From CAYSPT01 sp964432985 (lineage in GTDB: Bacteria; Muiribacteriota; CAYSPT01), in assembly GCA_964432985.1 (NCBI GenBank), contig CAYSPT010000001.1, positions 124,001-188,000 on the forward strand: a DNA stretch of 64,000 bases, in the 5' to 3' direction. This document shows positions 24,587 through 33,826 of this stretch, one piece after another. The notes below the pieces were generated by a model. That model saw only the letters and a program-made list of their open reading frames with translations, made no database searches and had not been told where the DNA came from. How positions within the stretch are numbered: the stretch's first letter is position 1; every line of letters starts with the position of its first letter. The translations under genes and the position numbers were made by a program.

Positions 24587-26524
24587 CTATAGTTCTGGTT
24601 GTTTGAGGTCGAAAATGTCTACCAGATGATCCGAGTAAACAGGTTTTCTGTTCAGGATGTCAACAAGAACCCTTGTGAGGTGCCAGGGGTCTTCCCTCGT
24701 GCTCTTTGGGGAGGTCCTCTGACTGCCCGGGTCTTGCATGCCGCCTATGGCTTGTGAGCCAACTATGGCTTGTGAGCCACCTCCGGCCTGGTAGAGGTCT
24801 TTATGGAAAATGATGAATCTGAATCCCTTGCGTTTGATAATGTTTATATCCAGCGAGTAGTCTTTTTGCCGTTTCTCATGAGAAAGACCGAATCCGGAAA
24901 GATATTGCAGCAGCGGATTAGTGGTAATCAATTGTCTAAAGCTATCGGGGGGTACGAACCGCACGTTGGGGGCCGGCCCGATGGCCATTGGGAGACCGTG
25001 CGCTGTCTGGTACAGCATGGCCCGGGTACCGACTTCGTTGGACAGCAGAGGTATATCGATGACTGCTCCTGTCTGGTTTTTCAAGTTGACGATTCCCGGG
25101 GGGATTTCCGGTGGTGGTTTGAGATCTATCGAACCTCCAATCCGGCTAAGGAGAACGGCGATAAATAGAAAACAACCGAGCAGGCATATTCTGCCTGTAG
25201 GGTGCAGTTTTAAGCGTTCCGATACCCGTGTGAAAAACAGAGCGGAAAGAATGGCCAGAATCACATAGGTTAACGCCGCGAAACGGCCGGTGTCGATCAA
25301 CCTGGACATAAAGGGAATGACTGAATACAAAAGCGCATACGGCAAAAACACTTTCTTCTCGAACCAGGTGACGTTAAGGTAGGGCCCCAGCGAGAAAATG
25401 TAGAAGAGAAATCCGGCCAGCAGCCAGAGACGCGGGGCTTTTTTTCCGAACAGCTTCCGGGAGAAGACAAGGAGAACGAGGAGAATAACCTGGAAGCCAG
25501 CCACCGGGTTTTGCAGGATGACCAGGGGCGAGTCGCCCCTGACCGGCCGCTCGTCCAGTTCAAGACCTCCCGTATTGGCCGGGCCTTTTTCCTTTGGGGG
25601 CATCTTGAGAGCCATGATATTGCTTGATGTCACTCCGAGCACATGACCCTCCTTCAGTCCCTCGAACAGATGGGGAAGCAGAAGCGGTAGGCTCAGGCAG
25701 ACCAGAATGATTACCAGGGCCAGCGCGCGCTTCACGGGCAGGAGCTTTTTCCCCGAAGGGGCAGTGCATGAGTAGTAAAGAGCGGCAATTGCCAGGAACA
25801 TAACCAGGAACACTCCGTGGAACCAGTAACAGAGGCAGGCCAGCAGCAGCAGGAAAGCTGCGGTGACAGTCCGGCCCCGCCCGCCGAAGCGCAAAACTCC
25901 GATCCCTGCCGGCAGGAACAGCAGAAGAAAATAAATGATAGCCTGTTCCCCGCGTCCGGCGGCCACGTTGTAGTGGTAGTATGGATTCAGGGCAACGAAG
26001 GCACCCCCCAGAAGAGAAGCCATCCCGTCGAATCGAAGGCCTTTCAACATCATAAAAGCAAAGGCTCCGTTCAATATACAGGTGACCATGGTATAGAGGT
26101 TCTGGCTGAATGGCAGGGGGTACCTCCCTATTAACGGAAACATGGCAATATGCGGGTAGGGGTTGCTCAAGGAAACCCATACGTTCAAGCCTTCCGGGTA
26201 ATACAGGCTGTCAGCTTTCCAGAAGAAGTCCGGCGCGGTGAAATAATTGTGAAGGTTCGCCCGCTGGTGCCACCAGTACCAGACGTAGATGATGGCGTCT
26301 TCATTGATGAAATAGTACTGACTTCCCTGCTTGACCGTGACCCGGTCCACCGCGGGACCGGTAATGTGGGTGTCCATCTTGAACAAAAGCGGATAGGTGA
26401 ACGCGGCGACCAGGACCAGGTAGATGCCCAGCACCAGGACCGCACAACCCGCCCATCCAAGTAGCCGCTTAAACAACGGAGGCTTCACGGGTGGGCATCC
26501 CTTCGTGCATACTTTCAAGGTCAC
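24587..26524 (-). CDS. GT-C-like polytopic membrane protein, paralogue 5
   Basis: At 645 residues this is the longest copy. It has a first helix at about 24-44, a longer loop before FINEDAIIYVWYWWH (73-86, Asp76), LYYPEGLNVWVSLSNPYPH, GGAFVALNPYYHYNVAAG, YWFHGVFLV, GHVLGVTSSNIMALKMPP and a soluble tail with GAVIDIPLLSNEVGTRAM and DIFDL. Extra length near the C-terminus comes from a Gly/Ser/Gln insert (QAIVGSQAIGGMQ) built on an 18-bp direct repeat around 24744-24782. The GTG start overlaps the stop of paralogue 6 by four bases with AGAGG upstream, so translation is probably coupled. Confidence 0.75.
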   Translation of the reverse strand: MTLKVCTKGCPPVKPPLFKRLLGWAGCAVLVLGIYLVLVAAFTYPLLFKMDTHITGPAVDRVTVKQGSQYYFINEDAIIYVWYWWHQRANLHNYFTAPDFFWKADSLYYPEGLNVWVSLSNPYPHIAMFPLIGRYPLPFSQNLYTMVTCILNGAFAFMMLKGLRFDGMASLLGGAFVALNPYYHYNVAAGRGEQAIIYFLLLFLPAGIGVLRFGGRGRTVTAAFLLLLACLCYWFHGVFLVMFLAIAALYYSCTAPSGKKLLPVKRALALVIILVCLSLPLLLPHLFEGLKEGHVLGVTSSNIMALKMPPKEKGPANTGGLELDERPVRGDSPLVILQNPVAGFQVILLVLLVFSRKLFGKKAPRLWLLAGFLFYIFSLGPYLNVTWFEKKVFLPYALLYSVIPFMSRLIDTGRFAALTYVILAILSALFFTRVSERLKLHPTGRICLLGCFLFIAVLLSRIGGSIDLKPPPEIPPGIVNLKNQTGAVIDIPLLSNEVGTRAMLYQTAHGLPMAIGPAPNVRFVPPDSFRQLITTNPLLQYLSGFGLSHEKRQKDYSLDINIIKRKGFRFIIFHKDLYQAGGGSQAIVGSQAIGGMQDPGSQRTSPKSTREDPWHLTRVLVDILNRKPVYSDHLVDIFDLKQPEL

Positions 26525-28407
26525 TGTTCCTCTCTGTTTCGTGCAAGGTCGTAGATGTCCACAGTTTTACTCTGGTAGGAAGGTTTGCACCCCAGCGCTT
26601 TGCCCAGTGCAACCGAACGGTGAAACCAATGACGATAGAGGTCGCGGTCGCTCTGTTGTCCGTACGACTGCTGACCGTCGGCAATACTCGACAATTTATG
26701 AAAAAAGACATATCGGTACCCCATGTCTCGAAGACGCGCGATGTGGTCCGCGGAATATACAAAATCACCGGGTGGAGTGAGCCCGAAGGTGGAAAGATAC
26801 CTCAGAAGCTGGTCCCCGTTGACCAGTTCGTTGAGTTCCCGGGACCTGATGAACCACAGCCCCGCCCCCGGACCGGTCAGCAATGGCCGTTCGTGCACTG
26901 TCTGGTACCACATGGCCCGGGCGCAGACTTCGTTTGAATAGAAAGGTACATCGATAACCATACCATTTTCAGTGCCGGTCTCTACCTCCGTGGACTTGAT
27001 CTCACTGATGCCGGGCGGGATTGCCGGAGCCTTCTCCAACCGCACCACGCCCTGGACACGGCACACAGTCACAGCGACGGCCAGGCACACGGCACACACG
27101 GCGATCTGTCCCTTCGTTCTGAGGTGCAGCCTGTGGGCCAGGGCGCTGAACGCACCCGCTGAGATGACGGCCAGAGCCGGGTAGGTGATTGCGGCGAATC
27201 TCCCTGTTTCGATGAGCCGGGAGGTGAAAGGAATGACGGCATAGACCAGGGCAAAGGGAAGTATGAGAGTTATGTGCGTTCCGGGCAGTGTAAGGTAGGG
27301 TCCCAGGGACAGGAGGTAAAACACCGCCACCGTTACTATCCAGAATACACGGCGTTTAGGTATAAAAAGAGCCGGGATTATCAGAAACAACTGGATTATC
27401 ACCAGCGGGTTCTTCCAGAATACCAGCGGGTGGTCGGGTACTATCGCCAGTTGACCCGATGGTGCACCGGATATCGTATCCTGTCTGGATACCGCGTCCT
27501 GTTCTGATGAGACCGGCGGAAACTTCAAGGGGACCACCGTATCCGCGGTCACTCCCATGGCATGTCCCCTGGAAATACCTTCCCTGATGTGGGGCAGGAG
27601 AAATGGCAGGCTGAACGTGATCAGAAGCAGGACGACGGCCGCAGCACGGGCCAGGGGCTTGAGTCGTGTCCCGCTACGCGCCTTGCCTGTGGCCGTCACC
27701 AGGGCCAAAAGGAGGAAAATTCCCAGAAACAGCCCGTGAAACCAGTAGCAAAGAGAGGCCAGCAGCATGAAGAAGGTGCACCACAGCACCCGTTTTCTCC
27801 CCCCCAATTCTAGTGTTTCCGGGATGGTGGCCATGGCCAGCGCCGTAAACCAGATAATCGCCTGGTCACCTTTGCCGGCTACCGCTGTTTTAATAAAATA
27901 CGGGTTGATTGCCACCATCGCACCGCCGAGTGTGGCGGGCAGTGCGCCCATATTCATTTTTCTGAGCATGTAATACACGAATACTCCGTTGAGCACGATG
28001 ATGGTCAGGACGTAGAGGTTGGCGTTGTAAGGGAACGGGTATATTCCAATGGCCGGGAAAAGAACCATCAGCGGTCCGAGATTGCTCAAAGGTATTCTGA
28101 GATCGAAACCGTACGGCGCAAACAGAAGGTCTGTTTTCCACAGCGTGGCCGGTCTGTTCACGATCTTCCAGAGATTGGCTTTCAAGTACCACCAGTACCA
28201 CACATGGGTTATGGTATCGTCGCTGATACCGTGAGGCGTGTCGGAAAGAACGAGGTTTCCAAACCGGGTGCACAGGGGAAAGGTAAAGCAGAGAAAAAGT
28301 GTCAGGAACACCGCCACTATTATCAGGCAGTGCAGCACTATACCTGCCGCGCCCCGCTTAGTGCTCCTGTCCTGTTCCGGCGAGGTCAAATATCTCCACC
28401 TCCTCAT
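26521..28407 (-). CDS. GT-C-like polytopic membrane protein, paralogue 6
   Basis: This 628-residue copy has GISDDTITHVWYWWYLK (60-76, Asp64), LFAPYGFDLRIPLSNLGPL, LGGAMVAINPYFIKT, YWFHGLFLGIF and GHAMGVTADTVVPLKFPP. A Ser/Gln/Asp-rich variable loop with degenerate direct repeats near 27465-27510 follows, then SLGPYLTLPG and a soluble tail with GMVIDVPFYSNEVCARAM and DIYDL. The first start overlaps the 3' end of paralogue 7 by 50 bp. An in-frame GTG 25 codons in, preceded by AGG, lies just after that stop and may be the real start, leaving the first helix intact. Confidence 0.75.
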   Translation of the reverse strand: MRRWRYLTSPEQDRSTKRGAAGIVLHCLIIVAVFLTLFLCFTFPLCTRFGNLVLSDTPHGISDDTITHVWYWWYLKANLWKIVNRPATLWKTDLLFAPYGFDLRIPLSNLGPLMVLFPAIGIYPFPYNANLYVLTIIVLNGVFVYYMLRKMNMGALPATLGGAMVAINPYFIKTAVAGKGDQAIIWFTALAMATIPETLELGGRKRVLWCTFFMLLASLCYWFHGLFLGIFLLLALVTATGKARSGTRLKPLARAAAVVLLLITFSLPFLLPHIREGISRGHAMGVTADTVVPLKFPPVSSEQDAVSRQDTISGAPSGQLAIVPDHPLVFWKNPLVIIQLFLIIPALFIPKRRVFWIVTVAVFYLLSLGPYLTLPGTHITLILPFALVYAVIPFTSRLIETGRFAAITYPALAVISAGAFSALAHRLHLRTKGQIAVCAVCLAVAVTVCRVQGVVRLEKAPAIPPGISEIKSTEVETGTENGMVIDVPFYSNEVCARAMWYQTVHERPLLTGPGAGLWFIRSRELNELVNGDQLLRYLSTFGLTPPGDFVYSADHIARLRDMGYRYVFFHKLSSIADGQQSYGQQSDRDLYRHWFHRSVALGKALGCKPSYQSKTVDIYDLARNREEQ

Positions 28408-30118
28408 CCCTGGCTACCGGGTTTCCAAGCAGTTTTCGCAACTTCATCGAGGTTTTAAAAAGAGCCGTCGTCCGGGAAGTGCTGCTTCGGGCCGTGGCGC
28501 TTTCCTTCCTGTGATGTATAACGTACCGGAACCCGAGTTCGATGAGCCGGTCGCGGTCCTCCTGTGCAACGTCCACCGCATCCACGCTGCCTGTCTTGTG
28601 AAAAGTGGTAAGAAATACGAGAAACGAATTGTCTTTACGCAGCCGGTCGAACTCGCCGGGCCGTAAAAATCCAAGGGTGACACCCGGCCCGGTGAGCATA
28701 GGCCGCCCGTGAGCAATCTGATACCAGACTCCCTGGCTGGCCACCTGGTTCGAAAGCAACGGTACATCGATGACGGCCCCCGGGGGTAAATCAGCCAGTT
28801 GACGTATGGAAGATGGCTGGCGGGGAGCCGGAATGACTTGGTGCTCCCGGGTAGTCAGCGAGAGTGACACGGCCGCCAACCACACCAGCAGGCAAAAAAC
28901 TGTGATGGTTCGTTTTTTGAAGGTGTGCTCCCGGGAAAGTGCCGCCAGGCCGCTGATCAGGGCCAGGGCGAGAGAAGCGTGCATCATCACACCCAGTCGG
29001 CTTGTATCCATTAACCGTGAGAATAATGGTACGAAGGCGTGCAGAAGCGAGAAGGGCAGGGGAATGCTGAAGTATTTCACCTGTAGCACAGGACCCAGAG
29101 AAAGCAGGTAAAAACAGGCGGCGGTTCCCATCCAGAACAGAATTCTTCTTCGGTTGGAGCATCGGATGAGCACCGCGGCGGCCAGCGCCAGCACCAGTAT
29201 GGCGGGCGCACCTCCGAGCGCTTCAAGTGCCCCCGGAGATTTTAGGGTGACTTCCCCGGAGAATTCATCCGACCCCGGCGCCGGCTGCAGTGACAGGGGG
29301 ACCAGCTTATCCAGTTTTATTCCGTGATACCGGCCCTTTGATATGGTCTCGTTGATAAACGGGTAGACAAATGGAGTGATCAGTGCAAAAAAGAGGACCG
29401 TTACCGCGGCGGCTCGTTTCACCGGTGCTGTCCTGAGCCCTGCTGGAGCTCGAAATATGGTAAGAACGAGGCTTCCTGCCAGGAAGAGCAGGAGAAAAAC
29501 AGCATGAAACCAGTAGAAAATTCCGGCCAGGCAAAACACAGCGGCGGCGGCGGATATCCTTCGTTTTCCCCCCCGCTTAAGCACCTGCAGGCCCAGGCAC
29601 ATACCCAGTAGTATAAACCAGGCGTTGGACTGTTCGGGCCGGCCGTCGATGATTGCCTGGGAAAAGTAGGGGATGGTGGTAAAAAGCGCTCCTCCCAGGG
29701 CAGAGACGGTCATTCCTGCACCAAGCCACCGGCCCGCCAGGTAAGCGGCACAAGCATTGCCAATGATAACTACGAAAAGATGAACATTGACATCGGCCGG
29801 AAAGCCCGCCGTAGCAGTCACCGGTGACGGAATGGCATCGGTATAGTAACAGGGATTGGAAAGATAGAGATCGGTTCCCCAGGGGTAATAAAACAATTTG
29901 GTAGTGCGGAGGCTGGAGGGACGGGTAAAAAACGCCGGTATCTGTTCGCTCAGGTACCAGTGGCACCAGATAGGGAATACGGTGTCCTCGTTGATGGGCT
30001 CTTCTGAGCCCAGTAAGCGGGAAGAGGGATACAGGATGACAGGAAAGGTGATTACCGCTACCGTTGCTGTAAATACGACGCCGAGGATAAGTATCCTGAC
30101 CGCTGCCGTTGCGCTCAT
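28358..30118 (-). CDS. GT-C-like polytopic membrane protein, paralogue 7 (divergent)
   Basis: At 586 residues this is the shortest and most divergent copy. It has a short N-terminus, a first helix at about 8-30, and loop PINEDTVFPIWCHWYLS (41-57, Asp45), in which the family WYWW is WCHW. Other motifs are LFYYPWGTDLYLSNPC, LGGALFTTIPYFSQAIIDG, FYWFHAVFLLLF, SLGPVLQVKYF, and a soluble tail with GAVIDVPLLSNQVASQ and EIFDL. The ATG overlaps the stop of the upstream RNA methyltransferase by four bases (ATGA), so it is the promoter-proximal member of the array and apparently co-transcribed with a housekeeping gene. The altered aromatic motif suggests a different substrate or role. Confidence 0.72.
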   Translation of the reverse strand: MSATAAVRILILGVVFTATVAVITFPVILYPSSRLLGSEEPINEDTVFPIWCHWYLSEQIPAFFTRPSSLRTTKLFYYPWGTDLYLSNPCYYTDAIPSPVTATAGFPADVNVHLFVVIIGNACAAYLAGRWLGAGMTVSALGGALFTTIPYFSQAIIDGRPEQSNAWFILLGMCLGLQVLKRGGKRRISAAAAVFCLAGIFYWFHAVFLLLFLAGSLVLTIFRAPAGLRTAPVKRAAAVTVLFFALITPFVYPFINETISKGRYHGIKLDKLVPLSLQPAPGSDEFSGEVTLKSPGALEALGGAPAILVLALAAAVLIRCSNRRRILFWMGTAACFYLLSLGPVLQVKYFSIPLPFSLLHAFVPLFSRLMDTSRLGVMMHASLALALISGLAALSREHTFKKRTITVFCLLVWLAAVSLSLTTREHQVIPAPRQPSSIRQLADLPPGAVIDVPLLSNQVASQGVWYQIAHGRPMLTGPGVTLGFLRPGEFDRLRKDNSFLVFLTTFHKTGSVDAVDVAQEDRDRLIELGFRYVIHHRKESATARSSTSRTTALFKTSMKLRKLLGNPVARDEEVEIFDLAGTGQEH

Positions 30119-31029
30119 CGTGGGGACCCCTCGCGGAGTCTCAACAGTATAAGCCCGGTAGATACGGCTACATTCAATGAGTCCACGTTCCCTTGCATAG
30201 GAATACTGATACTCACATCAGCGGCCTCCATTATATCAGGTGATACCCCAGCGCCTTCATTACCGGCCACCAGCACCAGTCGACTACCCATCAATGTGTC
30301 AAGCATGTCCCAATAAGGTGTCCCCTGAGGAGTAAGAACGGTCAGAAGATGGCCGGAGACCATGATTTTCTTCAGAACATCCTCTTTTTGTCGGATCCGG
30401 TACACAGGCAGATGAAAGATCGCTCCGGCTGTGGCCCGCACTACCTTGGGAGAGTAGGGATCGCAGGTACCACCGAGCGCGATCACACCGTCCGCGCCCA
30501 TACATTCCGCCATCCGGATGATGGTACCCACGTTTCCCGGGTCCTGGACTCCGTCGAGAAGGAGGAGAATTCGTGATGAAGAAAAAAGGTCTTCGGCAGC
30601 AATGTCGGGAATCCGGGCCAGCGCCAGGATTCCCTGAGAATTGGTCGTGTCCACCACAGTTGCCATGGCTTCTGAAGAAACAAAGGAGACCTTTAGATTT
30701 GTTGAACCCAGCAGTGGGTGCAATAGCGGGTGCAGTTCGGCCAGACGTTCTTCGGACGTGGCGGCGTCCAGGAACAGCTCTTGAGGATGCCCCCACCGAC
30801 CCTTGAGAAGCTCTTGTACAACTTTCAATCCCTCAACGAAGAACAGGCCGTGCTTCTCACGAGCACGGCCTGTCCGTAAGTTCCTGAGAAGCTTGAGCTT
30901 CCGATTGGTCCTGCTTCGGATAATTTGCTCAAGTTCAGGCTTCAGCCTCTGCTTCTCCTTCTTCGTTGTGGCAGCAACAACAGCCCTGCTGTGACTCGGG
31001 CTTGTAAGCGCCGTGAAGAACCGCCGCAT
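30115..31029 (-). CDS. TrmH/SpoU-family RNA 2'-O-methyltransferase
   Basis: This 304-residue protein has a substrate-binding N-terminal domain (GLFFVEGLKVVQELL) and a SPOUT catalytic domain with its three motifs: PGNVGTIIRMAECMGADGV, LVLVAGNEGAGVSPDI and SISIPMQGNVDSLNVAVS. It methylates a ribose 2'-OH in rRNA or tRNA using SAM. It resembles RlmB/TsnR-like members, and the exact target is not readable from the sequence. The ATG at 31029 makes a 95-bp overlap with ppdK. Family alignment suggests the conserved part starts about 30 residues in, but no standard start codon lies there, so the start is uncertain. Confidence 0.88.
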   Translation of the reverse strand: MRRFFTALTSPSHSRAVVAATTKKEKQRLKPELEQIIRSRTNRKLKLLRNLRTGRAREKHGLFFVEGLKVVQELLKGRWGHPQELFLDAATSEERLAELHPLLHPLLGSTNLKVSFVSSEAMATVVDTTNSQGILALARIPDIAAEDLFSSSRILLLLDGVQDPGNVGTIIRMAECMGADGVIALGGTCDPYSPKVVRATAGAIFHLPVYRIRQKEDVLKKIMVSGHLLTVLTPQGTPYWDMLDTLMGSRLVLVAGNEGAGVSPDIMEAADVSISIPMQGNVDSLNVAVSTGLILLRLREGSPR

Positions 31030-33733
31030 GGGCTGCCGAAAGGCGGGCTATAGGCACCCTGAACGGTGAGCAGCTCACGTAGTTAAGACCGGCCCGGTGA
31101 CAGAAATCTACGCTGGCCGGGTCGCCGCCCTGCTCGCCGCAGATACCTATTTTCAGCTCGGGCTTGGTCGCCCTTCCTCTGTCCACTGCCATCTGGATCA
31201 GTTGGCCTATTCCTTCCTGGTCAACCGTCTGGAACGGATCGGCGGCGATGATTCCCTTTTCAACGTACTCACCTAAAAATCCGACCACGTCGTCCCGGGA
31301 AAACCCGAAGCCCATCTGGGTCAGATCGTTGGTTCCGAAACTGAAGAAATCGGATTCTTCAGCCATCTTGTCGGCCGTCAGACACGCTCGCGGAATCTCG
31401 ATCATGGTGCCCACCAGGTGCGGAATCTCTTTGAGACCGGATTCTTTCAGTACTTCCTGGTAGATATGATCGATGATTACCTTCTGGTCCTTCAGTTCTG
31501 AAGCGGCGCAGGTGACCGGGATCATGATCTCCGGGCTGACCTTCTTACCGGCTTTCAGCAGGTCGGCTGCAGCGGAGAATATGGCCTTGATCTGAGTTTC
31601 TGCGATCTCCGGATAGGTGATTCCCAGACGCACGCCCCGGTGCCCCATCATGGGATTTGATTCACGCAGGGCATCGATTCGGTTCTTGATCTCCTCCAGC
31701 GGTACGCCAACTTCTTCGGCCAGCGCCTTCTGTCCTTTTTCCTCGTGGGGAACAAACTCGTGAAGCGGCGGATCGAGCAACCTGATGGTAACCGGGCGGC
31801 CGCCCATGACCTCGAAGGTAGCTTTTATGTCTTTTTTAACAAAAGGATACAGTTCGGCCAGAGCAGTTCTGCGCTCCTCCTCGGTTTTGGCTACGATCAT
31901 CTTTCTCAGTTTGGAAAGCGGTTGTTCAGAGCCTTCGCCGTAGAACATGTGCTCGGTGCGGAACAGACCGATTCCTTCCGCTCCGAAAGACAGAGCTTTC
32001 TGGGCATCGACTGCTGTTTCGGCGTTGGTGCGCACGCCCAGGGTACGAACCTGGTCGCACAGGCCCAGGAACTTCTGGAAGAAGATATTCTCTTCGGCCG
32101 CTTTCATCAGGGGAAGTTCGCCTTCATAGACATAGCCCTTGGTGCCGTTGAGAGTAATCAGGTCGCCTTCTCCGAAGGTCTTACCGTCCACTTTCATGGT
32201 CTTGTTGACCGTGTCGATATCGAGAGCTCCCGCTCCGACTATACAGCACTTACCCCAGCCCCGGGCTACCAGTGCCGCATGGCTGGTCATGCCTCCGCGG
32301 GCAGTGAGAATAGCCTTGGCGGCCCGCATTCCCGATACATCTTCGGGATTGGTTTCTTCGCGGACCAGGATGACGTTCTTGCCCTCATCAGCCCAGTCAA
32401 CAGCGCCCTGGGCAGTGAAGACTATCTGGCCGCTTGCGCCGCCGGGTCCTGCCGGCAGCCCCTTAGCCAACCGGACCGCTTTTTCTTCGGCTTTAGGATC
32501 GACGATAGGATGCAGCAGTATGTTCAACTGCTCGGGAGTCACGCGGGTGACCGCCACGCCTTTATCAATGGATCCTGCCTCGGTCATTTCCACGGCCATC
32601 CGCACTGCGGCGTTGGCGGTGCGCTTGCCGGTACGGGTCTGGAGCAGATACAGCGTTCCTTCCTGGATGGTGAACTCCAGGTCCTGCATGTCCCGGTAGT
32701 GGTTCTCGAGCTTCTTCTGAATGGTGTCCAATTCCTTGTACAACTCGGGCATGCTGGTTTCCAGCGAGTCCAGATGCTGGTTATGCTCGGACTTGCCCAC
32801 TTCATTCATGGGATTAGGGGTCCGGGTACCGGCTACCACGTCTTCGCCCTGGGCGTTGACCAGCCACTCGCCGTAGAACACGTTTTCCCCGGTGGCCGGG
32901 TTGCGGGTAAAGGCCACACCGGTGGCGGAGCTGTTGCCCATGTTTCCGAAGGCCATGGCCTGAACGTTGACAGCTGTTCCCCATTCGTGAGGAATGTTCT
33001 CTATATTACGGTAGGCGATAGCCCGCTTGCCGTTCCAGCTCTGGAACACGGCGTCGATACCGCCCCACAGCTGCTCCATGGCGTCGTCCGGAAACTCCTT
33101 GCCAAGAACTTCCTTCACTTTGGCTTTGTAAATTCCCACCAGTTCCTTGAGGTCGTCTGCGGTAAGGTCGGTGTCTGCCTTGTAGCCTTTCTGCTTCTTC
33201 ATGTTGTGAAGCTCACCTTCGAGCTGGTTGCGAACACCCTTGCCTTCCTCCGGCTCGATTCCAGCGGCTTTTTCCATGACTACGTCGGAGTACATCTGGA
33301 TCAGGCGGCGGTAAGCATCCCAGGCGAAACGAGGGTTATTGGATTTCTTGATCAGCCCCTGGATAGTTGTTTCATTGAGGCCGACATTGAGAATGGTTTC
33401 CATCATGCCCGGCATGGACTGACGGGCTCCGGAACGGATGGACAGGAGCAGCGGATTCTCCGCGTCCCCGAACGTCGATCCCATTATTTTTTCCATCTCA
33501 TGCAGATAATGCTCTAACTGGGGACTAACTTCCGTCGGATAGTTCTTGTCGTTATCGTAAAAGGCGGTACACACTTCGGTGGTCAAGGTGAATCCAGGAG
33601 GAACCGGAATACCCAGGTGGGTCATCTCAGCCAGATTAGCTCCTTTCCCCCCCAGGAGATTTTTCATGTGTGATCTACCTTCAGCTTTGTCCTTCGCAAA
33701 GAAATAAACATACTTCTTACCGCTGGATTCCAT
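30935..33733 (-). CDS. ppdK: Pyruvate, phosphate dikinase
   Basis: This protein of about 930 residues interconverts pyruvate, ATP and phosphate with PEP, AMP and pyrophosphate. It has the N-terminal nucleotide-binding domain (LLGGKGANLAEMTHLGIPVPPGF), the phosphohistidine swivelling domain (LTARGGMTSHAALVARGWGK) and the C-terminal PEP/pyruvate barrel (IGLFRTEHMFYG, LVGTMIEIPRACLTAD, SFGTNDLTQM). It ends in an unusual tail with CCCCH and a Glu/Ala run where typical PPDKs stop soon after IARLSAAHAAV. The ATG at 33733 has AAGGAGG nine bases upstream. The tail coding region overlaps the trmH-family gene. PPDK supports pyrophosphate-based glycolysis or gluconeogenesis, frequent in anaerobes. Confidence 0.96.
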   Translation of the reverse strand: MESSGKKYVYFFAKDKAEGRSHMKNLLGGKGANLAEMTHLGIPVPPGFTLTTEVCTAFYDNDKNYPTEVSPQLEHYLHEMEKIMGSTFGDAENPLLLSIRSGARQSMPGMMETILNVGLNETTIQGLIKKSNNPRFAWDAYRRLIQMYSDVVMEKAAGIEPEEGKGVRNQLEGELHNMKKQKGYKADTDLTADDLKELVGIYKAKVKEVLGKEFPDDAMEQLWGGIDAVFQSWNGKRAIAYRNIENIPHEWGTAVNVQAMAFGNMGNSSATGVAFTRNPATGENVFYGEWLVNAQGEDVVAGTRTPNPMNEVGKSEHNQHLDSLETSMPELYKELDTIQKKLENHYRDMQDLEFTIQEGTLYLLQTRTGKRTANAAVRMAVEMTEAGSIDKGVAVTRVTPEQLNILLHPIVDPKAEEKAVRLAKGLPAGPGGASGQIVFTAQGAVDWADEGKNVILVREETNPEDVSGMRAAKAILTARGGMTSHAALVARGWGKCCIVGAGALDIDTVNKTMKVDGKTFGEGDLITLNGTKGYVYEGELPLMKAAEENIFFQKFLGLCDQVRTLGVRTNAETAVDAQKALSFGAEGIGLFRTEHMFYGEGSEQPLSKLRKMIVAKTEEERRTALAELYPFVKKDIKATFEVMGGRPVTIRLLDPPLHEFVPHEEKGQKALAEEVGVPLEEIKNRIDALRESNPMMGHRGVRLGITYPEIAETQIKAIFSAAADLLKAGKKVSPEIMIPVTCAASELKDQKVIIDHIYQEVLKESGLKEIPHLVGTMIEIPRACLTADKMAEESDFFSFGTNDLTQMGFGFSRDDVVGFLGEYVEKGIIAADPFQTVDQEGIGQLIQMAVDRGRATKPELKIGICGEQGGDPASVDFCHRAGLNYVSCSPFRVPIARLSAAHAAVLHGAYKPESQQGCCCCHNEEGEAEAEA

Positions 33734-33784
33734 CAATTTTCCCCTCCTTAATGGGATGCTAGTAAAACTACATCGTTGTCCTTA

Positions 33785-33826
33785 AGCTGATGTATACTTT
33801 GAGCTGATGTATACTTTAAGCTGATA
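33785..33826 (-). repeat. 17-bp tandem duplication at the rplT stop codon
   Basis: Units at 33785-33801 and 33802-33818, plus a partial one from 33819, share AGCTGATGTATACTTT on the plus strand. The duplication includes the end of rplT with its stop codon, so the intergenic spacer to ppdK appears to have grown by copying the gene end. Confidence 0.85.

Noticed and set aside
31745..33517. A 590-codon open frame on the plus strand opposite ppdK
   Set aside because: It lies wholly antisense to a clearly functional gene, has no recognisable motif, and arises from the codon bias of ppdK.
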